Positions 42,426 through 51,241 of a DNA stretch of 64,000 bases are shown piece by piece. Below the pieces are notes generated by a model, which was not told the origin of the DNA, did not search any database, and was given only the letters and a program-made list of their open reading frames with translations. The position numbers were made by a program, and so were the translations under genes. Source of the DNA: JACQFK01 sp964619955 (lineage in GTDB: Bacteria; Planctomycetota; MHYJ01; JACPRB01); assembly GCA_964619955.1 (NCBI GenBank), contig CAZUJF010000025.1:1-64000 (forward strand), read 5' to 3'. Within the stretch, counting starts at the first letter, position 1. The number at the start of each line of letters is the position of its first letter.

Positions 42426-43732
42426 GCTTTCACCCGGCGGTAGATCCCGATCATCGTTTTCGCCATCTCCGCGGCACTGAAGGATTGAACGACGGCGGCG
42501 CGTCCGCGGCGTCCCAGTTCGGCCGCCTTCGTCCGGTCGGCGAGCAGCGCGCCCAGCGAACGCGCCAGGGTCGCCGCGTCGTTCGGAGCGTACAGGATAC
42601 CTCCCCCGGTCGCCGCCACAAGCTCCGGATAGGAGCCCACCTGGGGCAGCACGACGGGCACGCCCGCCGCGAGGGCCTCCAGGATGAAGGTCCCGAAGGC
42701 CAGGCCGTGCGGGGCGGGCACGCTGAGCACGGACAACGTTTCCAGAAAGCGGCGCCGGGCGGCGGCGTCGAAGTCCTCCACGAACTCCACGTCCCCCGCC
42801 ACGCCCTGCGCGGCGAAATCCGCCCGCAGCTTCGAGAGGAACTCCGTGTCGTCCGTGGTGGAGCCGCCCGAGAGATGCAGCCGCAACCCCGGGATCTCCC
42901 CGGACTTCTTCAGCCGGAGGAACGCCTCGGCCAGGACGCCCAGGCCCATCCCCCTGGACATGCGGGCGAGGAAGCCGATCGCGGGGCGTTGCGGCGCGGG
43001 GCCGGGCTCCGGTCCGGCCTCGACCCCGATGGGGACCACGTGCAGGCGCTCCTGCGGGATCCGGAGGCGCTCCCGCATGACCTCGCCGAAGGAGCGGCTC
43101 ACCGCGATGAACGCGGCGACGTCCCGGCCGCCCGCGGCCATCGTCTCCCAGCATTTCGTGCGGAACGGCTCGTCCATCGCGTCGATCCACACGTCCTCGT
43201 CCTGCAGCGTGCACACCACCGGCGCGCCGTAGCGGCGGCGGATCTCCGCGCCGATGCCGAGCAGCAGGGGGCTCGACAGGTGCACGACGTCGGGCCGCGC
43301 CTGCTTTTCCATCCACGCCATGAGACGGTCCAGCTCCTTGACCTGGCGCCCCTCGCGTCCCTGGAGCATGGAGAGCGTGAGCTCGCCGAGCCCGCGCGCC
43401 CGCACCGAGCCCGCGCGCTTCGCCGCCATCCGGAGCAGCGGCCCGGAATCGAAGAGGCGGTCGATCCAGCGCGGCGTCTTCCGGAAGAACGCCGAAGTCT
43501 GCTGGAGGTAGGCGTTGATGCCGCCGAAAAACACCGGCGATTCCGCGACGACGGGCACCGGGTCGACGATCTGGGGCAGGTACATCGGCACGGCGAGCAC
43601 GTCCTGTCCCGCCGCCACGAGCGCGCGGATGAGGCCGTTGTCGCGGACGCAGTTCTCGCAGTAGAAGCGGTCGCCCGACCCGGGCAGCACCTGGACGACC
43701 CGGAGGGGTGCGGCGGCGGGATCCGGGCTCAT
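42422..43732 (-). CDS. Glycosyltransferase family 4 (GT-B)
   Basis: Cytosolic or membrane-associated glycosyltransferase of 436 residues. The N-terminal half begins RVVQVLPGSGDRFYCENCVRDNGLIRAL, with DVVHLSSPLL in the first Rossmann domain. The C-terminal half has PIGVEAGPEPG, IGFLARMSRGMGLGVLAEAF, and the GT4 donor-binding motif FGTFILEALAAGVPVVLPQVGSYPEL (E-x7-E pattern with Glu in ILEAL). Donor and acceptor sugars cannot be read. It abuts the NuoG/HydA-like gene with no spacer. Confidence 0.88.
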   Translation of the reverse strand: MSPDPAAAPLRVVQVLPGSGDRFYCENCVRDNGLIRALVAAGQDVLAVPMYLPQIVDPVPVVAESPVFFGGINAYLQQTSAFFRKTPRWIDRLFDSGPLLRMAAKRAGSVRARGLGELTLSMLQGREGRQVKELDRLMAWMEKQARPDVVHLSSPLLLGIGAEIRRRYGAPVVCTLQDEDVWIDAMDEPFRTKCWETMAAGGRDVAAFIAVSRSFGEVMRERLRIPQERLHVVPIGVEAGPEPGPAPQRPAIGFLARMSRGMGLGVLAEAFLRLKKSGEIPGLRLHLSGGSTTDDTEFLSKLRADFAAQGVAGDVEFVEDFDAAARRRFLETLSVLSVPAPHGLAFGTFILEALAAGVPVVLPQVGSYPELVAATGGGILYAPNDAATLARSLGALLADRTKAAELGRRGRAAVVQSFSAAEMAKTMIGIYRRVKA

Positions 43733-44959
43733 CTAGTGCCCACAGCCCCCGGACCCGCAGGCGCCGCTCTTGCGGACGGCGGTGATGGGATGCGGGTCCG
43801 CCTTGGCCCAGCCCAGCTTCACCGGAAAGGGGCGGGGCTGAAGGAACTGCAGCTCGTTCCTGCGCATCGCGACGGCCTTCTTCTCGGCCTCCACGTCGCG
43901 GTACGCGAGCGCCGCGGTCGGGCAGGCGTCCACGCAGTCGGCGGCGGTGACCGTCAGCGCCTCCGACAGCTCGGTGTTGAACGGGGTGGAGACCTGGACG
44001 TCGAAGCCCCGCCCGATCCAGGTGAGCCCCAGCTTCTCCTGCTTCTGCTCGGCGATGCGGATGCAGAGGCCGCACTTGATGCACTTCTCGGGCTCGAAAA
44101 GGATGTCGCCGTGCTGGCGGACCTGCCTGAAATGGTTCCGCTCGTCCGGCTGGTACTCGCGCTGCTTGACCCCGTAGCGGTCCGCGTAATCGCGCAGCGA
44201 GCAGTTGTTCGCCTTCCGGCAGTCGCAGTGCATGCACCGCGTGCCCTCGAGCTTGGCCTCCGCCTCCGTGAACCCGGCCTCCTCGCCGGCCGCGGGCTCG
44301 ACGCGCGGGATGGCCTGGGCCTCGAGCAGGAAACGGTCGATCTCGCCCTCCTTGAGCTTGCCGATGGCGCAGTTGAACGCCTTGTCCGCCTTCAGGTTCT
44401 TGTTCTCCCCCTCGACCCACTTGTCGTTCTTCGCGCCCCACTGGTGCACGTAGGCGACGAGGTTGCGGATCGCGACGGGGGCCTCCGCCTTGCCGCGGCG
44501 GCAGCCCGGCTCGCAGGTGCCCTCGCAGCCGTGGCAGGGCAGGCTCGTCGATCCGGCGGCCGAGCGCAGCACCTCGACCGCGCCGTTCATGTCGTCCGAA
44601 TTGATGTGCCGGATCATGAGCGGGATGTTGATGTGCGACTTGCAGACGCGCTGGCAGGGCGCCTCGCAGTCCCCCACGTGGTCGCTGAAGAGCAGCTCGA
44701 GGGTGAACTTCCGGGAGCGCCTGATCTCGTCGTCCTCGGTGACGATCTTCATGCCCTCCTCGGCCAGGGCGGAGCAGCCCGGCACGAGCTTGTTCCTCCC
44801 CACGTCCTTCACCATGCAGATCATGCAGCTGGTGAAGGGCTCCATGCCCTCCATGTAGCACATGGTGGGGATGCTGATCCCGACCTGCTTGGCCGCCTGG
44901 ATCACCCGCGTCCCCGCGGGCACCTCGACCGTCTTTCCGTCGATCTCGATCTTGGGCAT
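43733..44959 (-). CDS. NuoG/HydA-N-like multi-cluster iron-sulfur protein
   Basis: Iron-sulfur protein of 408 residues. The N-terminus has a NuoG-type [2Fe-2S] ferredoxin (Cys34, Cys45, Cys48, Cys62). Then follow Cys98/102/106 in DCEAPCQRVC with INIPLMI, which recalls the GltD/NfnB-type cluster domain more than the His-Cys3 motif of NuoG; four Cys at 142-153 (CHGCEGTCEPGC); and CMHCDC...C at 242-253. The C-terminal ferredoxin half has CIKCGLC (293-299) and CVDACP (342-347) but lacks two of the eight Cys usual in NuoG/HydA. The end is CGSGGCGH. No H-cluster domain or molybdopterin domain follows. With the NuoE-NuoF fusion it would form the NADH-linked module of a soluble or membrane-associated complex. 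Confidence 0.8.
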   Translation of the reverse strand: MPKIEIDGKTVEVPAGTRVIQAAKQVGISIPTMCYMEGMEPFTSCMICMVKDVGRNKLVPGCSALAEEGMKIVTEDDEIRRSRKFTLELLFSDHVGDCEAPCQRVCKSHINIPLMIRHINSDDMNGAVEVLRSAAGSTSLPCHGCEGTCEPGCRRGKAEAPVAIRNLVAYVHQWGAKNDKWVEGENKNLKADKAFNCAIGKLKEGEIDRFLLEAQAIPRVEPAAGEEAGFTEAEAKLEGTRCMHCDCRKANNCSLRDYADRYGVKQREYQPDERNHFRQVRQHGDILFEPEKCIKCGLCIRIAEQKQEKLGLTWIGRGFDVQVSTPFNTELSEALTVTAADCVDACPTAALAYRDVEAEKKAVAMRRNELQFLQPRPFPVKLGWAKADPHPITAVRKSGACGSGGCGH

Positions 44960-44968
44960 GGGCTCCTC

Positions 44969-47365
44969 TTACTTCCCGGCCCCGGCGGGGACCGGGACCT
45001 CGTGGGCGTGGACGATCTGGACGGCGTCCACGGGACAGGCCTGGTTGCACATGTCGCAGGACACGCACTTCGCCAGGTCGATCGTGTGCTGGCGGTAGGG
45101 CAGCTTCGCGATCGCGTCCGTCGGGCAGGCCTGCGCGCAGCGCGTGCAGCCGATGCAGTCCTCGTTGATCGTGTAGCGGATCAGCGGCAGGCACTTCTTC
45201 GCGGGGCAGACCCCCTTCTCGTGGGCGTCGTACTCGCTGCGGAAATACTTGAGCGTCGTGAGGACCGGGTTCGGCGCCGTGGTGCCCAGCCCGCAGAGGC
45301 TGCCCTGCTTGATCAGGGGGGACATCTCCTCGAGCCGCTTGACGTCGCCCGGCCGCGCCTTGCCCGCGCAGAAGCGCTCCAGGATCTCGAGCATGCGCTT
45401 CGTGCCCACCCGGCAGGGCGTGCACTTGCCGCAGGATTCGTCCTGCATGAACTTCATGAAATAGAGCGCGACGTTGACCATGCAATCCTGGTCGTCCATG
45501 ACCACGAGCCCGCCGGACCCCATCATCGCGCCGATCTTGATGAGTTCCTCGTAGTCGATGCGCGTGTCGCCCATCGAGGCGGGGATGCAGCCGCCCGAGG
45601 GGCCGCCGATCTGGACCGCCTTGAACGAGCGGCCCGGGGCCACGCCGCCGCCGATGTCCTCGACGATCTCCCGGATCGTGATGCCCATGGGCACCTCGAT
45701 GAGGCCGCCGCGGCGGACCTTGCCGGCCAGCGAGAACACCTTCGTGCCCTTGCTTTTCTCGGTCCCCATGGCCCCGAACGCGGCCGCCCCGTGGCGCATG
45801 ATCCACGGCACGCAGGCGAACGTTTCGACGTTGTTGATGAGCGTGGGCATCCCGTAGACGCCCTTCACCGCCGGATAGGGCGGCCGGAACGTCGGCATGC
45901 CGCGCTCGCCCTCGATGGAATGCAGCAGCGCCGTCTCCTCGCCGCAGACGAAGGCGCCGGCGCCCTCCTTCACGACGATGTCGAGGCTGAAGGCAGAGCC
46001 GAGGATGTTCCTCCCCAGCATGCCCTTCTGCCGGAGGATCCTGAGGGCGGCCTCCATGCGCTCCACCGCCAGCGGATATTCGCAGCGGATGTAGAGATAG
46101 CCCTTCTCCGCGCCCACCGCGAAGGCCGCGATCATCAGGCCCTCGAGGACCCGGAACGGGTAGCACTCCATGGTGACCCGGTCCATGAACGCGCCCGGGT
46201 CGCCCTCGTCGCCGTTCATCACGACCGCCTTGGGGGAGCCCTTCGCCGCGCGCACGAGCATCCACTTGCGGCCCGAGGGGAAGCCGCCGCCGCCGCGGCC
46301 GCGCAGGCCGGAGTCCAGGACCTCCTTGATCACCTTCTCCGGATCGTTCTCCTCGAGCACCTTCCGGAACGCCTTGAACCCGTCCTTCCCCTCGTAATCG
46401 GAGAAGCTCAGGGGGTCCATCTGGCCGTAGTGCTCGGTGACGATGTGCTTCTGCTTGCCCAGGAACTGGGCGACCTGCGGGTCGCGCGTGTCCAGCGAGT
46501 ACTTCGTGACCGGATCCCACGCCTTGTCGGACGCCACCGCGCCCAGCGCGGCGGAGACCCACGAACGGGCGCGGTTCCAGAACCCCTGCGGGCGGAAATG
46601 CCGCTGCACGATGCGGACCGCCTCGTCGCGGCCGACCTTGGCGTAACGCGTGGAGACGCCGTCGGCGGTGACCACCTCGATCAGCGGGCTCTTGTCGCAG
46701 AATCCGGAGCAGCCCACGGGTTTGATGCGGACGTCCAGGCCCAGGTCGCTCACGGCGCGGTCGAGCGATTCCCGCACGTCGAGGCTGCCGCTGGCGATGC
46801 AGCAGGAGCCCTGCCCGATGCGGATCTCGGCGGTCCCGGTCTCCGAGGCCGTGCGCGGCTGCGGACGCGGACCGCCCTTCTTCGTCTTCTGAAGCTCCAG
46901 GAAGTCGAGCATCGCCTTGCCGACGGTGCCCGAGGTGAGGTAGCCGTGGATGGCGTCGTCGATCTGGACGACGGGCGCGAGGGTGCAGCAGCCCAGGCAG
47001 GCGACCTTCGTCACGGTGAACTCGCCCTGGGGGTCCGTGTCCTGCCCCTCCGGGATGCCGCGGCTGAGCTTCACACCGTCGATGACCTGCTCCGCGCCCT
47101 TCACGTGGCAGGCCGTGCCGATGCAGACGTTGGCGAAATGGCGTCCGGCGGGCTTGTGGCGGAAGCGGGAGAAAAACGTCGAGACGCCCGTGATGCCCGC
47201 CGGCGTGATGTCCGTGATCTCGCAGACGCGCTTGAGCGCGATCTCGGGCAGCCAGTTGTAGCGCTGCTGGATCTTGCGCAGGATGGTGATCACGGAGTCG
47301 GCGCCTCGCCCGGTCTCCTCGACGATCTTGTCCACCTCCGCGAGGTTGACTTCAGTCGTGCTCAT
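44969..47365 (-). CDS. NuoE-NuoF (HydC-HydB-like) fusion, NADH-oxidising subunit
   Basis: Protein of 798 residues that joins two subunits usually encoded separately. Residues 1-160 are a NuoE/HydC-type thioredoxin-like [2Fe-2S] domain (Cys81, Cys86, Cys123, Cys127). Residues 180-255 are a second thioredoxin-like [2Fe-2S] domain as in HydB (Cys188/189, Cys219, Cys223). Then comes the NuoF core: the NADH/FMN loop GRGGGGFPSGRKW (356-368), NGDEGDPGAFMDR, an SLBB domain and the ESCGKCTPCRVG plus GSLCGLG [4Fe-4S] site. The end is a two-[4Fe-4S] ferredoxin (CIGCTRCAQACP, CVSCDMCNQACP). This is the HydB layout of electron-bifurcating NADH hydrogenases. I use the ATG at 47365, overlapping the propeller stop (ATGA). 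Confidence 0.9.
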   Translation of the reverse strand: MSTTEVNLAEVDKIVEETGRGADSVITILRKIQQRYNWLPEIALKRVCEITDITPAGITGVSTFFSRFRHKPAGRHFANVCIGTACHVKGAEQVIDGVKLSRGIPEGQDTDPQGEFTVTKVACLGCCTLAPVVQIDDAIHGYLTSGTVGKAMLDFLELQKTKKGGPRPQPRTASETGTAEIRIGQGSCCIASGSLDVRESLDRAVSDLGLDVRIKPVGCSGFCDKSPLIEVVTADGVSTRYAKVGRDEAVRIVQRHFRPQGFWNRARSWVSAALGAVASDKAWDPVTKYSLDTRDPQVAQFLGKQKHIVTEHYGQMDPLSFSDYEGKDGFKAFRKVLEENDPEKVIKEVLDSGLRGRGGGGFPSGRKWMLVRAAKGSPKAVVMNGDEGDPGAFMDRVTMECYPFRVLEGLMIAAFAVGAEKGYLYIRCEYPLAVERMEAALRILRQKGMLGRNILGSAFSLDIVVKEGAGAFVCGEETALLHSIEGERGMPTFRPPYPAVKGVYGMPTLINNVETFACVPWIMRHGAAAFGAMGTEKSKGTKVFSLAGKVRRGGLIEVPMGITIREIVEDIGGGVAPGRSFKAVQIGGPSGGCIPASMGDTRIDYEELIKIGAMMGSGGLVVMDDQDCMVNVALYFMKFMQDESCGKCTPCRVGTKRMLEILERFCAGKARPGDVKRLEEMSPLIKQGSLCGLGTTAPNPVLTTLKYFRSEYDAHEKGVCPAKKCLPLIRYTINEDCIGCTRCAQACPTDAIAKLPYRQHTIDLAKCVSCDMCNQACPVDAVQIVHAHEVPVPAGAGK

Positions 47366-49125
47366 TTTTTCGCCTCGCCGATGCAGTAGAGGGTCTTGAT
47401 GCTGCGCACGTAGACCCGGCCCTCGGGGATCGAAGGCGTGGCGTCCGCCTTCTCGCCCAGCTCGTTCCGGGCGAGCTCCTCGTATTTTTCCCCGAGCCGG
47501 AACACGACCGTCGAGCCGTTGCGGTCCATGACGTAGACGCGGTCGTCCACGAGGATGGGGGAGCCGTAGAAGCCGTCGTCGAACTCCTTCGTCCAGACGA
47601 CCTTCCCCGTCTTCGCGTCGAAACAGGTCACGATGCCGCCGCTGGAGCACATCAGCACGAATTTCTCCGTGGCCACCGGGCTGGACACGTCCGGCAGATC
47701 GTCCTGGTGTTTCCAGAGGATCTTCGCCTCCGGGCCGGTTTCGATCGCCGCGGCCATCGAATGGTCGGAGGCCGCGAAGACCAGGGGCCCCGCCAGCGCG
47801 GGCGACGGCGCGACCTCCCCGCCGAGGCACTTCACGCTCCAGAGATGTTTGCCCGTAAGGGCGTCGTAGCCGCTCACCAGCGGGAGTCCGCAGACCACGA
47901 CCTGCACTCCGGCCGCCGTGTGATGGATCGCCGGCGTGGACCAGGCCTCCTTCACCTCCCGTTTGCTCTCCCAGACCGTGGCGCCCGTCTTCGCGTCCAG
48001 GGCCAGGAGCCGTCCGCCCGTCTGGTCGTCCATCTGGACCAGCACCCGGCCCGCGTGCACGACGAGCGACGAGGCATGCCCGTAGCTGTTCTTCGGAACG
48101 CCCAGGTTCCGCGCCCAGGCGCGTTTGCCGTCGAAGGTCCAGGCGGCGATGTCCCCCGTCACGAAGACGGCGTAGACGCGCGCCCCGTCGACCGCGGGCG
48201 TCGCCGGAGCCCAGCTGGTGCCGTCGAAGACCTTGAGCCCGGCCGAAGGGGAGCCGGGGATGCCTTCCGCCGACCCCGTCCAGAGCAGCTTCCCGTCTGC
48301 GGCGTCGTAGCAATACATTTCACGGGCCGTCGCGTCCCCGCTCGAGATGAAGACGCGGTTCTCCCAAGTGACCACGGAACCGGTGCCCTCGCGCGCGATC
48401 GGGCTCTTCCAGAGGATGTGCTCGCCGCTCTTCCCGTTCCATTTGAGCGGGGCGCTCTTGTGATGGGCGACGCCGGCGGCGTCGGGTCCGCGGAACGCGG
48501 GCCACGCGTTCGCCGGAAGCTTGAGGTCGGCCGCGGGAGGAGGGACGTCCGGCGGCTTCACCCCGGCCGCGGGCGCCGCCTCCTTCGGGGGCGTCGCGGC
48601 GCTCTCCTGAAGTTTCAGCTCCATCTCGGGCGGCGAGATGTAGACGACGAAGAGCGTGAGGGCGACCATCAGCCCCGCGCCGGCCCCGACGGCCCAGCGG
48701 AAGGTGGCGCGCTCCGCCCGGCCTCCCTCCATGGGCTGCAGCCCCTGGGGCACGGGCAGGCGCAGGGTCAGTTCCGTGCGGGTCTTCATGCTGGCGAGGA
48801 ACACGATCAGGCTGCCGAAGAGCAGCCAGCCCGCCGATTTCATCTCGTCCTGGTTGGTGAAGTAGGCCTTCCGGGACATGAACGACAGCGCGCGGGCGCT
48901 CTTCTTGAGCTGCTGGTCCTGGGGGTTCTTTTCGATGGCCTGCTTGATGGATTTCAGGGCGGGGTCCGCCAGGGGCGTGTTCCGCTCCACGTTGATGTGG
49001 TTGAGCATGAGGCTGGTGAACAGCGCCAGGGCGAAGAGCCCCGACGCCCACGAGAGAAACGTGGCGACGCGGACGCCCACCTCCGCCGTGAACGAGCGGT
49101 ACTTCCGGTTGTCGACGCCGCTCAT
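47362..49125 (-). CDS. Membrane-anchored PQQ-like beta-propeller protein
   Basis: Protein of 587 residues with three N-terminal membrane helices (about 22-42, FLSWASGLFALALFTSLML; 99-113, GWLLFGSLIVFLAS; 143-165, AVGAGAGLMVALTLFVVYIS), a Pro/Ala-rich linker, then a propeller from about 205: WPAFRGPDAAGVAHH, CYDAADGKLLWTG, TFDGKRAWARN, ALDAKTGATVWES, GYDALTGKHLWSV, CFDAKTGKVVWTKE and the closing RVYVRSIKTLYCIGEAKK. The propeller would lie on the outer side. Its gene overlaps both the polyferredoxin gene and the NuoE-NuoF fusion gene by four bases each, which argues that it is part of the redox complex and not a bystander. No PQQ-binding residues seen. Confidence 0.85.
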   Translation of the reverse strand: MSGVDNRKYRSFTAEVGVRVATFLSWASGLFALALFTSLMLNHINVERNTPLADPALKSIKQAIEKNPQDQQLKKSARALSFMSRKAYFTNQDEMKSAGWLLFGSLIVFLASMKTRTELTLRLPVPQGLQPMEGGRAERATFRWAVGAGAGLMVALTLFVVYISPPEMELKLQESAATPPKEAAPAAGVKPPDVPPPAADLKLPANAWPAFRGPDAAGVAHHKSAPLKWNGKSGEHILWKSPIAREGTGSVVTWENRVFISSGDATAREMYCYDAADGKLLWTGSAEGIPGSPSAGLKVFDGTSWAPATPAVDGARVYAVFVTGDIAAWTFDGKRAWARNLGVPKNSYGHASSLVVHAGRVLVQMDDQTGGRLLALDAKTGATVWESKREVKEAWSTPAIHHTAAGVQVVVCGLPLVSGYDALTGKHLWSVKCLGGEVAPSPALAGPLVFAASDHSMAAAIETGPEAKILWKHQDDLPDVSSPVATEKFVLMCSSGGIVTCFDAKTGKVVWTKEFDDGFYGSPILVDDRVYVMDRNGSTVVFRLGEKYEELARNELGEKADATPSIPEGRVYVRSIKTLYCIGEAKK

Positions 49126-50495
49126 ACCCGGCCCCCCACGGGAGTCTGGGGCGGCGCCGCAGCCGCGTCCGGGAACTTCGCCAGGGAGTCGCGCAGGGTC
49201 CCGACCGCCACCAGGGGCACCTTGCCCACGGAACAGGCGTCCGAGCAGCGGGCGCAGCTGTAGCAGTCCCCGCGGTCCGGCTCGTAGTCCGTCCGCTTGC
49301 GGTTCGACGAGAGGTTGACCAGCTTGAAGATGACCACGAACGCCATGAAGGCGCCCAGGATCAGCGAGCCGGAACGGACCTTCTCCCGGATCGCCCTGCC
49401 CTCGGCGAGCAGCGTCTCCGCCGTCACGCTCGACTCATGGAAGTAGCCGCTCTCCAGGGTGGTGCCTTCGGCGAGGCCCGCCTTCTCGAGCGCGACCCGC
49501 TCGGCCAGACGCACGGTGGGATGCACGCGGGACAGGGGCACGTGCGCCAGCCAGCCCAGGGAGACGCCCGCCGCCAGGATGAGCGGGGCGCTCAGGCCGA
49601 GCATCGCGATGCGTTTGATGGCCGCGGTGCGCGGCTCCGCCTCCTTCTCGACCGTCGGCTTGCGCAGGTGGTCGAAGGGGCAGGACTCCTCGCAGAGCCG
49701 GCACTGGATGCATTCCGTCGGCGTGGTCTTGAGATGCCACTTGGAGAAGATCGCCGTCCATTTCAAGAGGATGCTGTACGGGCAGAGGAAGCGGCAGTAG
49801 GGGCGCGCGACGACCGTCCCGATCGCCAGGATGGCCGCCCCGAACATGAACATGCCGAAGTTCGCCCCGAAGCGCCAGAAGCCGACATAGGGATCGAAGC
49901 GGCAGATCACGAAGTCCGCCCCCACGTACGCGAGCAGCACCGAGACGCCGAAGTACGCGTAGGGGATGAGCCCGAGGAAGTGCTTGACCCCCGTCGGGAT
50001 CCGGATCGGCCGGATGATGACCATCTCCTGCATCGCCCCGAGCGGGCAGACGGAGGCGCAGTACACGCGTCCGAAAAAGAGCGAGAAGATCAGGGGGGCG
50101 AGGAAGATCACCATGACCAGGATCGGCACCGTGTAGCCGTTGCCGCCCAGCCCCATCGCCACGTTCTGGATGGCCCCGATCGAGCAGACGCAGCCCTCCC
50201 GGTAGAAGCCGAAATAGGCCACCGCGAAGACGGAGAGGATGAAGATGGCCTTCCGGGACACGACCTTCAGGCTGAAGTAGGCGGCCAGGCTCAGCATCGT
50301 CAGCAGCACGCCGACGTCGACGTACTCCATCGCCAGCGCGCGGGGCAGGGTCGCCGGGGACTCGGTGCTGACCTTCGGGGTCTTGTGGCCGGACTCGAAC
50401 TTGGGACGCGGATAGCGGTCGGCGCTCTGGGCGAATGCGGGCGCGGACAGGCAGAGGAAGGCCAGGGCCGCCGCACCCGCGACTGCGATCTTCAT
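49122..50495 (-). CDS. Membrane polyferredoxin (NapH/RnfB-like 4Fe-4S protein)
   Basis: Inner-membrane protein of 457 residues with a cleavable-looking leader (ending SAPAFA) and about six membrane helices. Motifs in order: REGCVCSIGAIQN, GRVYCASVCPLGAMQE and ARPYCRFLCPYSILLK, the Cys-Pro helix ends of the NapH/NosR-type family; a ferredoxin loop ECIQCRLCEESCPFDH; a further helix, and a C-terminal DCYSCARCSDACSVGK loop. Such proteins pass electrons between quinol, a cytoplasmic donor and periplasmic acceptors. I start at the ATG at 50495, after which the signal is evident. It follows a terminator and begins the overlapping string that includes the NADH module. Confidence 0.85.
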   Translation of the reverse strand: MKIAVAGAAALAFLCLSAPAFAQSADRYPRPKFESGHKTPKVSTESPATLPRALAMEYVDVGVLLTMLSLAAYFSLKVVSRKAIFILSVFAVAYFGFYREGCVCSIGAIQNVAMGLGGNGYTVPILVMVIFLAPLIFSLFFGRVYCASVCPLGAMQEMVIIRPIRIPTGVKHFLGLIPYAYFGVSVLLAYVGADFVICRFDPYVGFWRFGANFGMFMFGAAILAIGTVVARPYCRFLCPYSILLKWTAIFSKWHLKTTPTECIQCRLCEESCPFDHLRKPTVEKEAEPRTAAIKRIAMLGLSAPLILAAGVSLGWLAHVPLSRVHPTVRLAERVALEKAGLAEGTTLESGYFHESSVTAETLLAEGRAIREKVRSGSLILGAFMAFVVIFKLVNLSSNRKRTDYEPDRGDCYSCARCSDACSVGKVPLVAVGTLRDSLAKFPDAAAAPPQTPVGGRV

Positions 50496-50587
50496 GTCCC
50501 GTACCCCGTGGGAAGGGCTCCCGAAAGCACCACCACTATACCTGCGCGCCGCGATCCGGGAAACCAAGTCCGGGGTTTCCCGGAGAC

Positions 50588-50618
50588 AAAAACGGCCGGC
50601 CCGCGCGGGGGCCGGCCG
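50588..50618 (-). terminator. Intrinsic terminator of the Tat-ferredoxin unit
   Basis: On the minus strand a 10-bp G+C stem (50593-50602 with 50609-50618) is followed by five T. It lies 30 bases past the ferredoxin stop and separates the two-gene unit from the polyferredoxin operon. Confidence 0.75.
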
Positions 50619-50647
50619 GAAAGAAATCCACCTCGGGCGGCCCGGAA

Positions 50648-51241
50648 TCAGACGTCCTTCACCACCGACCCGTTCTTGAGCATGTACGGCGTCGCGGCCG
50701 GCGCCCGGGAGAACGCGGAGACCGGACAGGCCCGCGCGATGGAGCATTCGTTGCAGTTCACGCAGACGTTGTGCTTGATCTGGAGGAACATCGACCCGTT
50801 CCCGAACGTCGAGCAGCCCTTCACGCACTTGGCGCAGCCCACGCAGATCGTCTCGTCGATGTGGTACTCGTAATAGGGCCCCTCGATCAGCGTCCGTTTG
50901 ATCGCCGACGTCGGGCACATCTGGTTCTCGGCCGCCGTGGTCTGCTCCACGGCCTTGGGCTGCAGGAACCCGAAGCAGAAGCTGCAGTATCCGCAGATCC
51001 CGTAGCCGTGAACGCACTTCACCGCCGACGGATTGACCACGCATTCCGTTTCGCAGAGCCCGCAGGAAACGCACTTGCGCGGATCGATCTGCCAGACGGT
51101 GTCGTCCGCGTGGAGCTTGGTCGCCAGGGTCGCGCCGGCGGCCGCCGTGAGACCGACAGCGGCGCCCGCACGGAGACCCGTCGTCAGGAACGAGCGGCGG
51201 TCGACGAAACCGACCGAGCCCTGCTTGCTATGATCCACCAT
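50648..51241 (-). CDS. Tat-exported multi-cluster ferredoxin
   Basis: Iron-sulfur protein of 197 residues with a twin-arginine leader (DRRSFLTTGLRAGAAVG). The mature chain has several [4Fe-4S] sets: KCVSCGLCETEC, CGYCSFCFG, MCPTSAIK, ICVGCAKCVKGC and VCVNCNECSIARACP, which suits three to four clusters as in NrfC/DmsB-type electron-transfer subunits. It would hand electrons between the membrane polyferredoxin and an outer partner. It overlaps the small Tat/Cys gene by 14 bases and is closed by a terminator. Confidence 0.88.
   Translation of the reverse strand: MVDHSKQGSVGFVDRRSFLTTGLRAGAAVGLTAAAGATLATKLHADDTVWQIDPRKCVSCGLCETECVVNPSAVKCVHGYGICGYCSFCFGFLQPKAVEQTTAAENQMCPTSAIKRTLIEGPYYEYHIDETICVGCAKCVKGCSTFGNGSMFLQIKHNVCVNCNECSIARACPVSAFSRAPAATPYMLKNGSVVKDV

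Noticed and set aside
42426..46562. Upstream extension of the 41337-42425 propeller
   Set aside because: It is a shifted frame over glycosyltransferase and NADH-module genes; the GTG at 42425 overlaps the previous stop in the way seen for other genes here.
43733..50495. An electron-bifurcating [FeFe]-hydrogenase operon
   Set aside because: HydB- and HydC-like parts are present, but I found no H-cluster motifs after the NuoG/HydA-like clusters and no maturase genes, so no hydrogenase is claimed.
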